The translations under genes and the position numbers were made by a program. The notes beneath the pieces were generated by a model that was not told where the DNA came from, made no database searches, and saw nothing but the letters and a program-made list of their open reading frames with translations. From assembly GCA_964445695.1 (NCBI GenBank), contig CAYULF010000010.1:108869-172868 (forward strand): a DNA stretch of 64,000 bases, given 5' to 3'. Below, one piece after another: positions 35,038-44,235 of the stretch (the first letter of the stretch is position 1; the number at the start of each line of letters is the position of its first letter). This stretch comes from JAUIKM01 sp964445695 (GTDB lineage Bacteria; Bacteroidota; Ignavibacteria; Kapaibacteriales; UBA7675).

Positions 35038-36372
35038 TTAATTCGGTTTTGTGTGGAATTTCGAGGTCTTGCGGAACACGGCTTCCAGCGCTTCGCCGCG
35101 CATGCGGGAAGGCAGGTCGCCGGCGGCGACGGCTTCTTTGAGCATCGGCAGGACGCGGCGGTACACGTTGAGCGTGTATTCCACATCGGCGTCGCTGTGT
35201 GCGTAGCTCATGTTGTGGAAACCACCCCACAGGATGCCGTTTTTGATCATTTCCTGCTGTACAAACGCTTTGACTTCCAGCGGGTTGCCGGCTTCGGCGT
35301 CGAAGACAACAATGGAGCGGCAGTCAAAACCGAAGCAGCGTGTGTAGTCCAGTCCCAGATCGCCGGCTATGTTGTTGTAGCCCTCGCGCAGTTTTTTGCC
35401 CTGCGACGCCAGGTACTTCGCCACATCCTTGTCGCGCAGTTCGTTGATCGTCGCTTTTGCGGCTGCCAGCGACAGCGCTTCGCCGCCGAAGGTCGTGTAG
35501 AAAAAGACCTTCTGCTCAAAGACCTGCATGACGTCGGCGCGGCCGGTCAGCATCGAAATGGGCATGCCGTTGGCCACCGCCTTGGAGAAACAGGCCAGGT
35601 CGGCCTGCACGCCGAAGTACTCCTGTGCGCCGCCGAGGGCCAGGCGGAAACCGGTCCACATTTCGTCGAAAATCAGCAGAACGCCGTATTTCGTGCACAG
35701 TTCGCGCAGCTTGTGCAGGAAGTTGTCCTGCGGCGCTTCAAAGACGATCGGTTCCAGGATGATGCAGGCGATGTCGCTGTCTTTTTTGAGCGAAGCCTCG
35801 ACGCCCTCAATGTCGTTGTAGGGAATCGTAAAACTCAGATCCTGGATTTTCTGGGGGATGCCAGAGATGCGATCGGTAACGCCCACATACCAGTCGTGCC
35901 AGCCGTGATATCCGCAGCACAGCACTTTGTTTTTACCCGTAAAGGCGCGTGCCGCGCGCACGGCTGCGCTGGTAACATCCGCGCCGGTCTTGCTGAAACG
36001 CACGGCTTCAGCGCCCGGAATCACGTCGCGCATCAATTCGGCCACTTCCACTTCCAGCGGATGCATCAGTGAAAAAGTGATGCCGTCGTCGAGCTGCGCG
36101 CGGATAGCCGCGTCCACCACCGGATTGCAGTACCCAAGTGAGAGCGGGCCGACGCCCATCGTGAAGTCGACGTACTCATTGCCGTCCACGTCCCACACGT
36201 GCGAGCCGTGGCCGCGCTGCAGGTAAATCGGCGCAACGCCGCGCGTATGCTGCCCCGGCCCTTTGGCCAGAGTCTGCGTGACGGAAGGAATCAGCTTCAG
36301 AGCCCGCTCATACAGTTCCTGCGAACGCGTGATGTCGGGATAGTTTTCGTTGGGTCCAACGATATTGCTCAT
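35038..36372 (-). CDS. Glutamate-1-semialdehyde aminomutase-like class III PLP enzyme
   Basis: A 444-residue class III aminotransferase of the HemL-like branch. GYHGWHDWYVG and the PLP lysine motif FSKAVANGMPIS are clear, with FDEMWTGFR for the Asp that contacts the pyridine ring. True HemL normally supplies tetrapyrrole precursors, but this gene sits in a sugar operon beside a transketolase pair and an SDR, so it more likely aminates, or moves an amino group within, a sugar intermediate. The C-terminal ~30 residues extend past the usual end. Substrate is inference. Confidence 0.85.
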   Translation of the reverse strand: MSNIVGPNENYPDITRSQELYERALKLIPSVTQTLAKGPGQHTRGVAPIYLQRGHGSHVWDVDGNEYVDFTMGVGPLSLGYCNPVVDAAIRAQLDDGITFSLMHPLEVEVAELMRDVIPGAEAVRFSKTGADVTSAAVRAARAFTGKNKVLCCGYHGWHDWYVGVTDRISGIPQKIQDLSFTIPYNDIEGVEASLKKDSDIACIILEPIVFEAPQDNFLHKLRELCTKYGVLLIFDEMWTGFRLALGGAQEYFGVQADLACFSKAVANGMPISMLTGRADVMQVFEQKVFFYTTFGGEALSLAAAKATINELRDKDVAKYLASQGKKLREGYNNIAGDLGLDYTRCFGFDCRSIVVFDAEAGNPLEVKAFVQQEMIKNGILWGGFHNMSYAHSDADVEYTLNVYRRVLPMLKEAVAAGDLPSRMRGEALEAVFRKTSKFHTKPN

Positions 36373-36440
36373 GCGATATACCTCGATGCGAGAAAATTTC
36401 TAATGCGTTGTTCGGAAAACCCGGAGCGGAGCCCGGGTAC

Positions 36441-37349
36441 TCAGCCGAGTGCGTTGAATCGAGTCATGATGCGTTCGACCAGGTCGACGGCGCGCAGTTT
36501 TTCGTATTCGAGCACGTCGGCCATCAGGGCCGGTTTGAACCACTTGTTGTCGAGGCCGATTGCTTCGACGTTGGCGGTCACGCGGTTCTCAAGCGCCAGT
36601 TCGGCAATGATCGAGTACAGGCCTCCGACGCGGAAGTGATCTTCGATCGTCACCGTCAGCGCGCAGTTGCGCAGCGCGTTCAGCACGGCTACTTCGTCCA
36701 GCGGCTTGAGCGTGCGCAGGTTGATCAGGCGCACGGATTTGCCCTGGGCTTCCAGCATCTCGCGCGCCTGGAAGGCGTGGCGGAACATCTCGCCGTAGGT
36801 CAGCAGCGCCACGTCCGTGCCGTTGCCGAACTGCTCGGCTTTGCCGATTTCGAAGTCGGTCGTGTGTTCCACCGCATGCGGTTTGTCCGTGTAGCGGATG
36901 TACCAGGGGCGCGGGTCAAGAATGATTTTCTCGATGCCGATCATCAGGTCGTTGAAGTCGGCCGGGCAGAAGACATTGAGCGGCGGAACGCCGCGCATGA
37001 TCGCCACGTCTTCGATCGCCTGGTGCGTCGGGCCGTTGGCTTCCGACAGCAGGCCCGGCACGTAGCCGACCAGTTTAACCGGCAGGCCGCTGATGCCCAC
37101 GTCGGTGCGGATGAATTCGTAGGCGCGCATCGTCAGGAAGCAGGCCAGGGCGTGCGCCACGGGAATGCGGCCGCGCAGCGCCAGTCCGGCGGCAGCGCCG
37201 ACCATCGTTTGTTCCGTAATGCCCGTATCGATGAATCGATTGCCGAGCAGCGGCGGCAAGCCGCGGATAGCAGCGCGGTTTTCAGCCGTCATCACAACCA
37301 GGCGCTCATCGCGGTCCGCCAGGTTCTTCAGGAATTGTTCGTATGTCAT
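36441..37349 (-). CDS. Transketolase-like C-terminal subunit
   Basis: A 302-residue protein covering the pyrimidine-binding and C-terminal domains of transketolase. RFIDTGITEQTMVGAAAGLA contains the conserved Glu that activates thiamine diphosphate; ANGPTHQAIEDVAIMRGVP matches transketolase/DXS-like subunits. It pairs with the N-terminal subunit ending 31 bases upstream. Split transketolases recur in polysaccharide and secondary metabolite clusters, where they move a two-carbon ketol unit between sugar intermediates. Confidence 0.88.
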   Translation of the reverse strand: MTYEQFLKNLADRDERLVVMTAENRAAIRGLPPLLGNRFIDTGITEQTMVGAAAGLALRGRIPVAHALACFLTMRAYEFIRTDVGISGLPVKLVGYVPGLLSEANGPTHQAIEDVAIMRGVPPLNVFCPADFNDLMIGIEKIILDPRPWYIRYTDKPHAVEHTTDFEIGKAEQFGNGTDVALLTYGEMFRHAFQAREMLEAQGKSVRLINLRTLKPLDEVAVLNALRNCALTVTIEDHFRVGGLYSIIAELALENRVTANVEAIGLDNKWFKPALMADVLEYEKLRAVDLVERIMTRFNALG

Positions 37350-37380
37350 GAAAGTATTCGCCGAAATGTAGAGTGGAAGA

Positions 37381-38268
37381 TTAGCGGACCGTCAGTGTTT
37401 CGGATGTCAGCGTCGTTGAGCCCTGGCCGTGCAGTTCCTGCAGCAGTTGCTCAACTTCCTCATGCGTAAAGTTGCAGAACCAGCGGTCTGCGCGCGCTTC
37501 AATGCTGGGCAGGCCGCGGCCGCGCACCGTGCGCGCAATGATTGCCGACGGTTGCTCCTGGCTGAAGGGATAAGCGCTGAATGCCGTGTGCAGTGCGTTG
37601 AAATCGTGACCGTCCACGCTCTTGACCACGCAGCCGAAGGCTTCCAGTTTCTTGTCCAGCGGTTCCAGCGGAATCAGGTCTTCCGTGCGGATGTTTGCCT
37701 GAAACTCGTTGCGGTCCACCACAACCAGCAGGTTGTCCAGTTTGTAGGCCTGCGCCACCAGCAGCGCTTCCCAGTTGGAGCCCTCGTCCAGCTCGCCGTC
37801 GCCCGTGATCACGACAATTTTGTTGGTCTGGCCGCGCATTTTGCAGTCCAGCGCCACGCCGACTGCTACCGGCAGCAGGTGCCCGAGCGAACCCGAGTAG
37901 TACTCGATGCCCGGAATGTTGCGGTTCGGGTGCCAGTAGATGTCGTCGTTGGTTTTCAGGTGATTCTTCAGGCGGTCGCGTTCGATCCAGCCCAGCTCCG
38001 CAAAGGTGCCGTACAGCGCAGGCACGTCGTGGCCTTTGGACAGGAACAGATAGTCGCGCGTCGGATCGTTGAGATTGCCGGGGCTGACGTTGAGCGATTG
38101 TTTGTAGAGATAGACAATCTGGTCCGCACAGGAAAGCGAGGCGCCGGTAAAACAGCCGCCGTCGGTAGACATGCGGATGATGTGCTCGCGCACGCGCAGC
38201 GCGGTTTCCTGCAGATCTTTTATGGCGTCGTCGCCAAGCGGGGACGCGCCGTTGGAATCGTGTGCCAT
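37381..38268 (-). CDS. Transketolase-like N-terminal subunit
   Basis: A 295-residue protein with the thiamine-diphosphate-binding domain. GDGELDEGSNWEAL is the diphosphate/Mg2+ motif; LSKGHDVPALYGTFAELG and GSLGHLLPVAVGVALD carry the conserved His and Gly residues of transketolase. Forms the active heterodimer with the adjacent C-terminal subunit. It starts four bases after the SpsF-like gene stop, showing one transcription unit. Being split and located among sugar-nucleotide genes argues for a dedicated biosynthetic role, not the pentose phosphate pathway. Confidence 0.88.
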   Translation of the reverse strand: MAHDSNGASPLGDDAIKDLQETALRVREHIIRMSTDGGCFTGASLSCADQIVYLYKQSLNVSPGNLNDPTRDYLFLSKGHDVPALYGTFAELGWIERDRLKNHLKTNDDIYWHPNRNIPGIEYYSGSLGHLLPVAVGVALDCKMRGQTNKIVVITGDGELDEGSNWEALLVAQAYKLDNLLVVVDRNEFQANIRTEDLIPLEPLDKKLEAFGCVVKSVDGHDFNALHTAFSAYPFSQEQPSAIIARTVRGRGLPSIEARADRWFCNFTHEEVEQLLQELHGQGSTTLTSETLTVR

Positions 38269-38272
38269 ACGG

Positions 38273-39082
38273 TCAGGACTCGTTTACGTTGGTTTGATCG
38301 GACGTCACGGTCTTCAAATCGTCCAGATGATGACGATACCAGTTGACGCCCGCAAATTTGCTGTTGATTGCCATGATGTCCGGCCGGCGCTCCAGCAGCG
38401 CCAGGATGTCGTTTATGTCGAACGCCGGATTGGCGGGATACAATTCGTCGAAGATGGCGGACATAAAGTCGTAGTCTTCTTTGTAGTCGAGTGTCCAGCG
38501 GTGGGTCATGGAATAGTCCAGGCCCGTCTCCCACGCCACGTTGCCGATGCGGAAACGATCGGGTTGATCCCAGAAAAAGGGCGTAGTGTGCTCGCGTTCG
38601 TGCGCTTTGTCCGCCTCCTGCCATGCTTGTTCCAGCAGGTTGAAGGGCATCACTTCCACGTCGTTGCCGTCGGGATAGGTCGCCGGATGCAGGTTGGACA
38701 CAAAGTCGAAATCGTCGCGTCGCTCCAGATAAAAACCGAGCACGCGGTCGATGACGGCCGGGGAGATGAGCTGGCAGTCGGAGGGAATTTTGACCACATC
38801 CCGCGCGGCGAAGTGTCTGCCGGCCTGGTAATGGCGGTCAAGCAGGTCCAGCTGGTCGCCGCGGAAACACTCCACGCCGTGTTCGCGGCAGAGGTCCACA
38901 ACGACGTCGTCGCTTGGATCATCGGTGGTGGCGACGACGACCAACCCGGCCAGACGCGACTGTTGGACGCGTTCCACCTGGCGGATCAGGCTGGCTTTGC
39001 CTGCCAAAGGCATCAATACTTTGCGGGGAAGGCGCGAAGACCCTGTTCGCGCCTGAATCACTGTTACGATCGAGTGTTCCAT
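38273..39082 (-). CDS. SpsF-like cytidylyltransferase family protein
   Basis: A 269-residue nucleotidyltransferase. The N-terminus VTVIQARTGSSRLPRKVLMPLAGK is the signature of SpsF-type enzymes, related to CMP-sialic acid and KDO cytidylyltransferases; VVATTDDPSDD and KIPSDCQLISP follow. In this operon it probably activates the acidic sugar made by NeuB and KdsC as a CMP derivative, replacing a classical NeuA. The nucleotide used is inference. Confidence 0.82.
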   Translation of the reverse strand: MEHSIVTVIQARTGSSRLPRKVLMPLAGKASLIRQVERVQQSRLAGLVVVATTDDPSDDVVVDLCREHGVECFRGDQLDLLDRHYQAGRHFAARDVVKIPSDCQLISPAVIDRVLGFYLERRDDFDFVSNLHPATYPDGNDVEVMPFNLLEQAWQEADKAHEREHTTPFFWDQPDRFRIGNVAWETGLDYSMTHRWTLDYKEDYDFMSAIFDELYPANPAFDINDILALLERRPDIMAINSKFAGVNWYRHHLDDLKTVTSDQTNVNES

Positions 39083-39159
39083 GAACGAGAAAGTCGCCTG
39101 TTCAGGACGTCCGGCGTTTCCAACGCTGCGGCGAAGCGACGCAGGCGGAATGCTGACGA

Positions 39160-40149
39160 TCAGGCGTAACTCATATCCGGCTTTTTACTGGTTTGGCGTT
39201 GCAGGACTTCACGGCATCTCTGGGCGATATTGCCCGCTGATTTGCCGCCGTTCTGCACGGGAGTCATTCGTTTGAGTTCGTCCATGTCGAAGTAGGAATG
39301 GCACTTTTTGCCAAGCGCCAGGCCGACGTACACGACTGAGGAATACTGCGTGATAAGTTCCTCGCAATTGGCGATCATCTCATTGGTATTGCCCCTCGAA
39401 TACACCAGCGCGTTCGGCATCACTTCCTTGATCTCGGCCGTGTTGCGCTCCACGTTCTCGTTCGGGTGCAGTTTGACGATGATCTGGCGGTCGCCCGCAA
39501 TAGCTTTGGCCTTCCGCAGGAACTTTTTGCGACTGTCGATCTTGAAGGTTTCGCGTGTGTCCGACGTTGCCACAAGCACGTATCCTTTGTGTTCAAAGGA
39601 GTTGTTCATGTGCTGCGCCACGTTGTCGAAATTGGGAATGCCGGTAACGACCAGCTTCTCCGGGGCCACGCCCTTCTTCATGAAATGTTCTTTATAGCCT
39701 TCGGACGCGACGCAAAACATGTCATAGGCATGTGAAAGTCCCGTCGTAGACGTGCTGGCCATCCAGCGCGGCAGGCGCAGGTATTTGACCAGATAGTAGA
39801 GCAGATTTTCGGGATCGGTCATTCCCTCCTGGACCAGCACGTAGGGTTTGTCCCGCATGCCTTTCTGAATGACCAGGTCCGAACAGGTAATCACCAGATC
39901 GAAATCTTTCTCGCCCTCGCGCGGTGTGCGCAGATTGTGTTCGCGGCAATACTCTTCGGTTTGTTTGCGAAACTGATTGCCGAGGACGGTGAATTCCAGA
40001 TAGCCGTGCCGGCGGAGGTGATCGAGCAGGCCGTCACTGTAAATCTGCGTAAAGACGCACTCGTGTTCAGGCAGGTGCCGGGAAATCTGATGCATCATTG
40101 TCGTTTGGTTCATTGAACCGCCCAACAACAGAATTTTGCGTCGTTGCAT
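39160..40149 (-). CDS. Glycosyltransferase-like protein (GT-B fold)
   Basis: A 329-residue protein. VVTGIPNFDNVA, IIVKLHPNENVE and ITQYSSVVYVGLALGK are the pattern of GT-B transferases related to capsule transferases, CDP-glycerol transferases and UDP-GlcNAc 2-epimerases. The N-terminal part opens with ILLLGGSMNQTTMMHQI. First gene of the operon, 77 bases before spsF. It may transfer the activated sugar to an acceptor, or act as a hydrolysing 2-epimerase giving the NeuB substrate; the sequence alone does not decide. Confidence 0.6.
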   Translation of the reverse strand: MQRRKILLLGGSMNQTTMMHQISRHLPEHECVFTQIYSDGLLDHLRRHGYLEFTVLGNQFRKQTEEYCREHNLRTPREGEKDFDLVITCSDLVIQKGMRDKPYVLVQEGMTDPENLLYYLVKYLRLPRWMASTSTTGLSHAYDMFCVASEGYKEHFMKKGVAPEKLVVTGIPNFDNVAQHMNNSFEHKGYVLVATSDTRETFKIDSRKKFLRKAKAIAGDRQIIVKLHPNENVERNTAEIKEVMPNALVYSRGNTNEMIANCEELITQYSSVVYVGLALGKKCHSYFDMDELKRMTPVQNGGKSAGNIAQRCREVLQRQTSKKPDMSYA

Positions 40150-40365
40150 AAGCCACCAGGCTTTGTTTGCAAAAATTGAGGATCAAAAAGACGATGCGCC
40201 GGCTGGCGCTGCCCGGACAAGCCCTGAGTACAACCTCAAAGCTACGGGGAAATTATATTTTGGCTGTTACCCGAATGTAAAATGACGGTAACATCTTTAC
40301 TGTCTGATAATCCGTGGACGTGACGCGTGTTGAAGATACGGATTGTAAAACCGGTTGCAATGCTT

Positions 40366-41730
40366 TCATTCCACCGCACGCAACTGCTCCTGCGGATTGT
40401 CCGCCCGAATAGCCGCCAGCAGAACGGCGATCGGCAGCACCAGCGATGCCAGCGTCACGGGCACATAGGAATCGGCCCAGGATTCCGCCAGCGCAAAGAG
40501 TGCGGGGCCCACGGCGCTGCAAAATACCATCGTCGACATATTAAATCCCGCAATCCCACCCAAGTGCGCGCGCCCGAAAAAGCGCGGCCAGGTTACCGAT
40601 GACAGCACGCTGAACAGCCCGCCCGATACACCCGCCGAAACCACGAACAACACGCGCCCCAGCAAGAAGTCCAGCAGCAGAATCGACAGGACAAATCCGC
40701 CCAGCGACAGCATCTGCACCATCAACAGATGCTTGAGCTCCATGCGGTCGCTCAACATGCCGCCCAGCAGCACCAGAGGTGCGCTCACCAGACTCATCGG
40801 CACCAGCAGGGCAAACACCTCGCTGCGTTCCAGTCCGCCCGCCGCTCCGATGTCCGCCAGGTGAAACATAACGGCCGTCACAAGCAAAGCCTGCATTCCC
40901 ATACCGGCGTTGAAGACGCGGAAGGCATAAGACCGCAGCGCCGTGCGGGTATCAACCGAGTGTTCGATACGTTCGCCCGCAGGTTGCACGCGTTCCGACA
41001 GCCGCGTCAGAAAACCGCGTTTTTCCGGGCTGCGTGTAAACATGTCGGGTTGCAGCCCGCTTTCTTCGGGGTTGTCGCGATACAACAGCCATCCCAGCAG
41101 CGTCATGCCGATTCCAATGCCGCCGCTCAGGACGTAACAGGTGGTTTGCCATCCCCAGGCGTCGATCATGTCGTTGAGGACTTTGGGGCCGGCGTTGAAT
41201 CCCAGCGAAACAAGTACGCCGGAGATGCCGATCGCCAGACCGCGGCTGCGCACAAACCACTTGCTCACCATCGTGCGGCTGACCATTGTCAGGAGCCCCT
41301 GACCAAATTGTCGCAGCAGCAGGAACGTGAAAATGGCGAGGGCAAACAGCGCCCAATACGCGCCATCGCCGCCGAAGTTCTGCGTGATTTCAATGCTCAG
41401 AATGTCGAGTGATCCCGTCAGGCTCAAGGCCGCTCCGAATCCGAGGCAGACAAAAAAGACCATGCGGCGCGCGCCGAAGCGATCAAACAGTCGTCCGCCC
41501 CAGGGCAGCAACAGGCTGCTGCCGATTGTGCCGAACAAGTAGGTGAGAGACAGAGCGGTGCGATCGAGTTGCAGTGTCTCCATCAGGTAGTCCGTGAACA
41601 CGCCGATGCCGACCGTCTGCCCCGGCACGCTCAATACGGCGCCGACGCTGCCGATCAGCATGATAACAAGACCGTAGCCCACGGGGGATCTGGCGGGTGC
41701 AAAGGGGAAATTCGGCTGGAAGAATTTCAT
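40366..41730 (-). CDS. MFS transporter
   Basis: A 454-residue major facilitator with about twelve hydrophobic segments. GRLFDRFGARRMVFFVC is the loop 2-3 motif (G-x-x-x-D-R-x-G-x-R-x), and SRGLAIGISGVLVSLG resembles the oxalate/monocarboxylate branch. A cytoplasmic loop with RSPEKRGFLTRLSERVQ divides the halves. ATG at 41730 follows family start patterns; an upstream start at 41784 is unlikely. A 216-base gap separates it from the sugar operon, so co-transcription is not certain. Substrate unknown. Confidence 0.85.
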   Translation of the reverse strand: MKFFQPNFPFAPARSPVGYGLVIMLIGSVGAVLSVPGQTVGIGVFTDYLMETLQLDRTALSLTYLFGTIGSSLLLPWGGRLFDRFGARRMVFFVCLGFGAALSLTGSLDILSIEITQNFGGDGAYWALFALAIFTFLLLRQFGQGLLTMVSRTMVSKWFVRSRGLAIGISGVLVSLGFNAGPKVLNDMIDAWGWQTTCYVLSGGIGIGMTLLGWLLYRDNPEESGLQPDMFTRSPEKRGFLTRLSERVQPAGERIEHSVDTRTALRSYAFRVFNAGMGMQALLVTAVMFHLADIGAAGGLERSEVFALLVPMSLVSAPLVLLGGMLSDRMELKHLLMVQMLSLGGFVLSILLLDFLLGRVLFVVSAGVSGGLFSVLSSVTWPRFFGRAHLGGIAGFNMSTMVFCSAVGPALFALAESWADSYVPVTLASLVLPIAVLLAAIRADNPQEQLRAVE

Positions 41731-41886
41731 GGCAGGCGAACAGCGGCAGTAAATTGCCGGGAGACGCGACGTGCCGCGGCGCATTGTTCTCCGATTGCGC
41801 CATAGCTGAGCTCACACGCAATTTTTGCGGGCTTTGATCGTACCCGCCGCTGCAATCTGCAAGACAAACAAGAGGGGATTGGGCTT

Positions 41887-42513
41887 GTGAAAACCAGCCA
41901 AAAAGAGTCGTACAAAAGAATCGTCGCTCTGGGCGATTCGCTCACATGGGGATATCCGGGCGCGTTTAAGGTAGCAGGTGGGCAGGGAATCCTGCGGCGT
42001 TCTGAACACAACTGGCCGTCGCAACTGGCACGTGAGGTCGGAGTTGAAGTCGTGAATGTCGGTGTCAACGGCGATACATTCGGTAGCATGATGCAACGAC
42101 TGCGAAGAGATGTGTTTGCGCACGGAGCGGACACGGTGATTGTTACCGGCGGGTCGAATGACGTGGCTCACGGACTGCACAGCGGACAGATTCAGCGTCG
42201 TGCGCTCGGGCTGAGCGAGGAACTGGAACGGCATCGTTTGAAAGTCGTGTGGGGTATTCCTCCGACCTATGTGTCGGAGCTGGTGGGACGCTACTGGAAC
42301 GACGCGCCGGTGCACAAAATTGAGGAAACGCGCGAAGAGCTGAGTGCTTTCAGCAACTGGCTGCGACGCTGGGCCGCGCGAACGATCGATTTTGACGCAG
42401 CTCTGCGACTTTCCGGGATTCCGTTGGACGAACTGTTGCCGGACGGGATTCACCCCACGGATCAGGCCTACGACCTGATGGCGGCGGCGGCGATTGAGGC
42501 CCTTACGACCTGA
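41887..42513 (+). CDS. SGNH/GDSL hydrolase
   Basis: A 208-residue SGNH esterase/lipase. All four blocks are seen: GDSLTWG (catalytic Ser), GVNGDTFG (Gly), GGSNDVA (Asn) and DGIHPTDQ (Asp and His). It resembles the TesA/arylesterase branch. GTG start at 41887 is supported by GAGGGG about nine bases upstream, inside a copy of the GACAAACAAGAGG dispersed word. No signal peptide, so cytoplasmic. Its end overlaps the convergent gene at 42503 by 11 bases. Confidence 0.88.
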   Translation: MKTSQKESYKRIVALGDSLTWGYPGAFKVAGGQGILRRSEHNWPSQLAREVGVEVVNVGVNGDTFGSMMQRLRRDVFAHGADTVIVTGGSNDVAHGLHSGQIQRRALGLSEELERHRLKVVWGIPPTYVSELVGRYWNDAPVHKIEETREELSAFSNWLRRWAARTIDFDAALRLSGIPLDELLPDGIHPTDQAYDLMAAAAIEALTT

Positions 42514-43342
42514 ACGTCATGTCGATGTCGCGCAGGGTAAAACGCGCGTACTCAAATTCCTGACCGCTGCCCATGTGGTTCTGCCATGCAAAGCTGACCT
42601 GCGAGGGCAGGCGGAATCCATCGAATTCCTTGTAGGCCGTGCAGCGCATCACAAAGTGCTCATGCACAAAACTGCCGCGATAGTCGCGGTAGCGGTCGTC
42701 GCTGCTGACGTCCGCCACATCGCCGTTTTCATCAAAGCGGAAGGTCGCCGAGGCCTGCAGCGCGCCGTCGCGAATCACGGCGCGGGCGCTGTTTTCATCC
42801 ATTGATTTCCAGGTAACGGGACCGCCGGAAGCAAGTGCGGCGGGGAACCAGACGGCCTCCGTCAGGAATCTGGACAGCAGCGAAATGTCCGCCTCGTCGC
42901 CATGCGACTCCATGAAGGGAATGACGCCGAAGAGTTTGATGGAGCCGAGCCCGGTTTCGTCGACGTAGATCAGCTGTGCGCTGCGCCGCGTTTTGCGGGT
43001 TTTGATGACGGCGTCCCAGATAAGCGCGGGTTTGTTGATAACGACCACTTCTCTTGCGCTCAGCTCGCGCCAGTCTGCTTTGGGCGTGGGCCGGATTTCA
43101 CCGTCGATGTGAAGCTCGGCACTGGACATTGTTCCGGCATCGGCGGGAATGGCGCGGTCCAGGTAGCGCCGGACGCAGGCGGGCAGTGCGGTCTTGGCGC
43201 CGGCGGCTTTGTCGACCTGAATCAATTCGTAGGCCGAGCGAATGGCGCGCCGGATGCGGAGCCGCATGCGCAGGTGTTGAGCGAGCGACGCGACGAGAAT
43301 AATGCCGAGCATGGATCCGGCGATGATGGAAAACTGCTGCAT
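42503..43342 (-). CDS. DUF6544-like membrane-anchored protein
   Basis: A 279-residue protein with one N-terminal hydrophobic segment (residues about 5-20) then a soluble domain. LPACVRRYLDRAIP, SAELHIDGEIR, WRELSAREVV and LSRFLTEAVWFPAALASG are typical of the DUF6544 (formerly DUF6920) group. ATG at 43342 was chosen because it starts the membrane anchor. Function unknown. Convergent with the GDSL hydrolase. Confidence 0.75.
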   Translation of the reverse strand: MQQFSIIAGSMLGIILVASLAQHLRMRLRIRRAIRSAYELIQVDKAAGAKTALPACVRRYLDRAIPADAGTMSSAELHIDGEIRPTPKADWRELSAREVVVINKPALIWDAVIKTRKTRRSAQLIYVDETGLGSIKLFGVIPFMESHGDEADISLLSRFLTEAVWFPAALASGGPVTWKSMDENSARAVIRDGALQASATFRFDENGDVADVSSDDRYRDYRGSFVHEHFVMRCTAYKEFDGFRLPSQVSFAWQNHMGSGQEFEYARFTLRDIDMTFRS

Positions 43343-43474
43343 ACTTGTCCGTGGTTTGGTCCGCTGAACACATAGTCGGGCTGCGTCAGTGTCGGCGCAA
43401 GCCCGAAAATTAGACTCTGGCGGCGAGATTATCAACCGGCGGCATTAATTCTCCCGTTCAGCGGCTGTTGTGGC

Positions 43475-43701
43475 GCGTTCGACCACGTTGAGCGCGCCGT
43501 TTAATTTTTTGGGCATGGAAGAGCGGCGGCGTCTTTGTAGACTGGGCAAGCGTCGGGGGGCGATCGATCCCGGGGCGGCGGCGGCCGGGAGCGGCCTGGG
43601 GGGTGAAAAAAATCTGCGAGCAAGCGGACGGGATTGCTGTGCTCTGCTGAAAATTTTTGGCGGCGGCGGCGGGAACCGGGTGGGCCCAAGATCAACGGAG
43701 G
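43475..43701 (+). repeat. ~228-bp intergenic element, copy C
   Basis: Begins GCGTTCGACCACGTTG, then GCCGTTTAATTTTTTGGGCAT, TCTTTGTAGACT, GGTGAAAAAAATCTG and, at the right end, GGCGGCGGCGGGAACC, GGGTGGGCCCAAG and CGGAGG. Block order and total length agree with copies A, B and D while the middle varies. That pattern suits a structured RNA or a non-autonomous repeat better than a coding sequence. Confidence 0.8.
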
Positions 43702-44235
43702 GCTCTGTGTCTTTGGCCACAGACTTCGAACTTGAAACTCACCCCGGGCATTCAACTGCTTGCCGGCCGATTCGACTTCCGCCGCACTTGAAAACTCTCA
43801 CTTTCGACTGCGATGTTTCCTGCCTGGAGGCGTGCGCATTTTGACTCGACGCAGCTGTTTTTACCTGACTTTTCTGTTTGTTCCTGTGTTTGCTGTTGCA
43901 AGGTTTTGCCACTGCGCCGCCGGCAAACTCGCCATGCAGTTAAACAAACTGTGCTGCTTGTGCACGCCTTTTCACCCGATGTTAACTCATTGCCTGATTT
44001 TTGATTGTCACGGGGATAGAAGTTTCGAGCCTGTTCTCCATAAACGAACGCGAAGTTGAACGGCATTCAGTTGCCTGGTTGTTAAACAAAGCAGATAGGT
44101 GTGGCGGTTCACAAATCACGGTGCATTGCCGGACCGTGTAGCGCATGTGAGCTGTGTCGGATCTTGCACTTTTCTTGTGGCATTGCATTGACACCCTCCA
44201 GCTTAAACATTGCCCGCTCGCCGGCCGATTACGCC

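Noticed and set aside
40366..41730. MFS transporter as the exporter of the sugar operon
   Set aside because: It is on the same strand but separated by 216 bases, and resembles the monocarboxylate/oxalate branch more than glycan exporters; the link is not supported.
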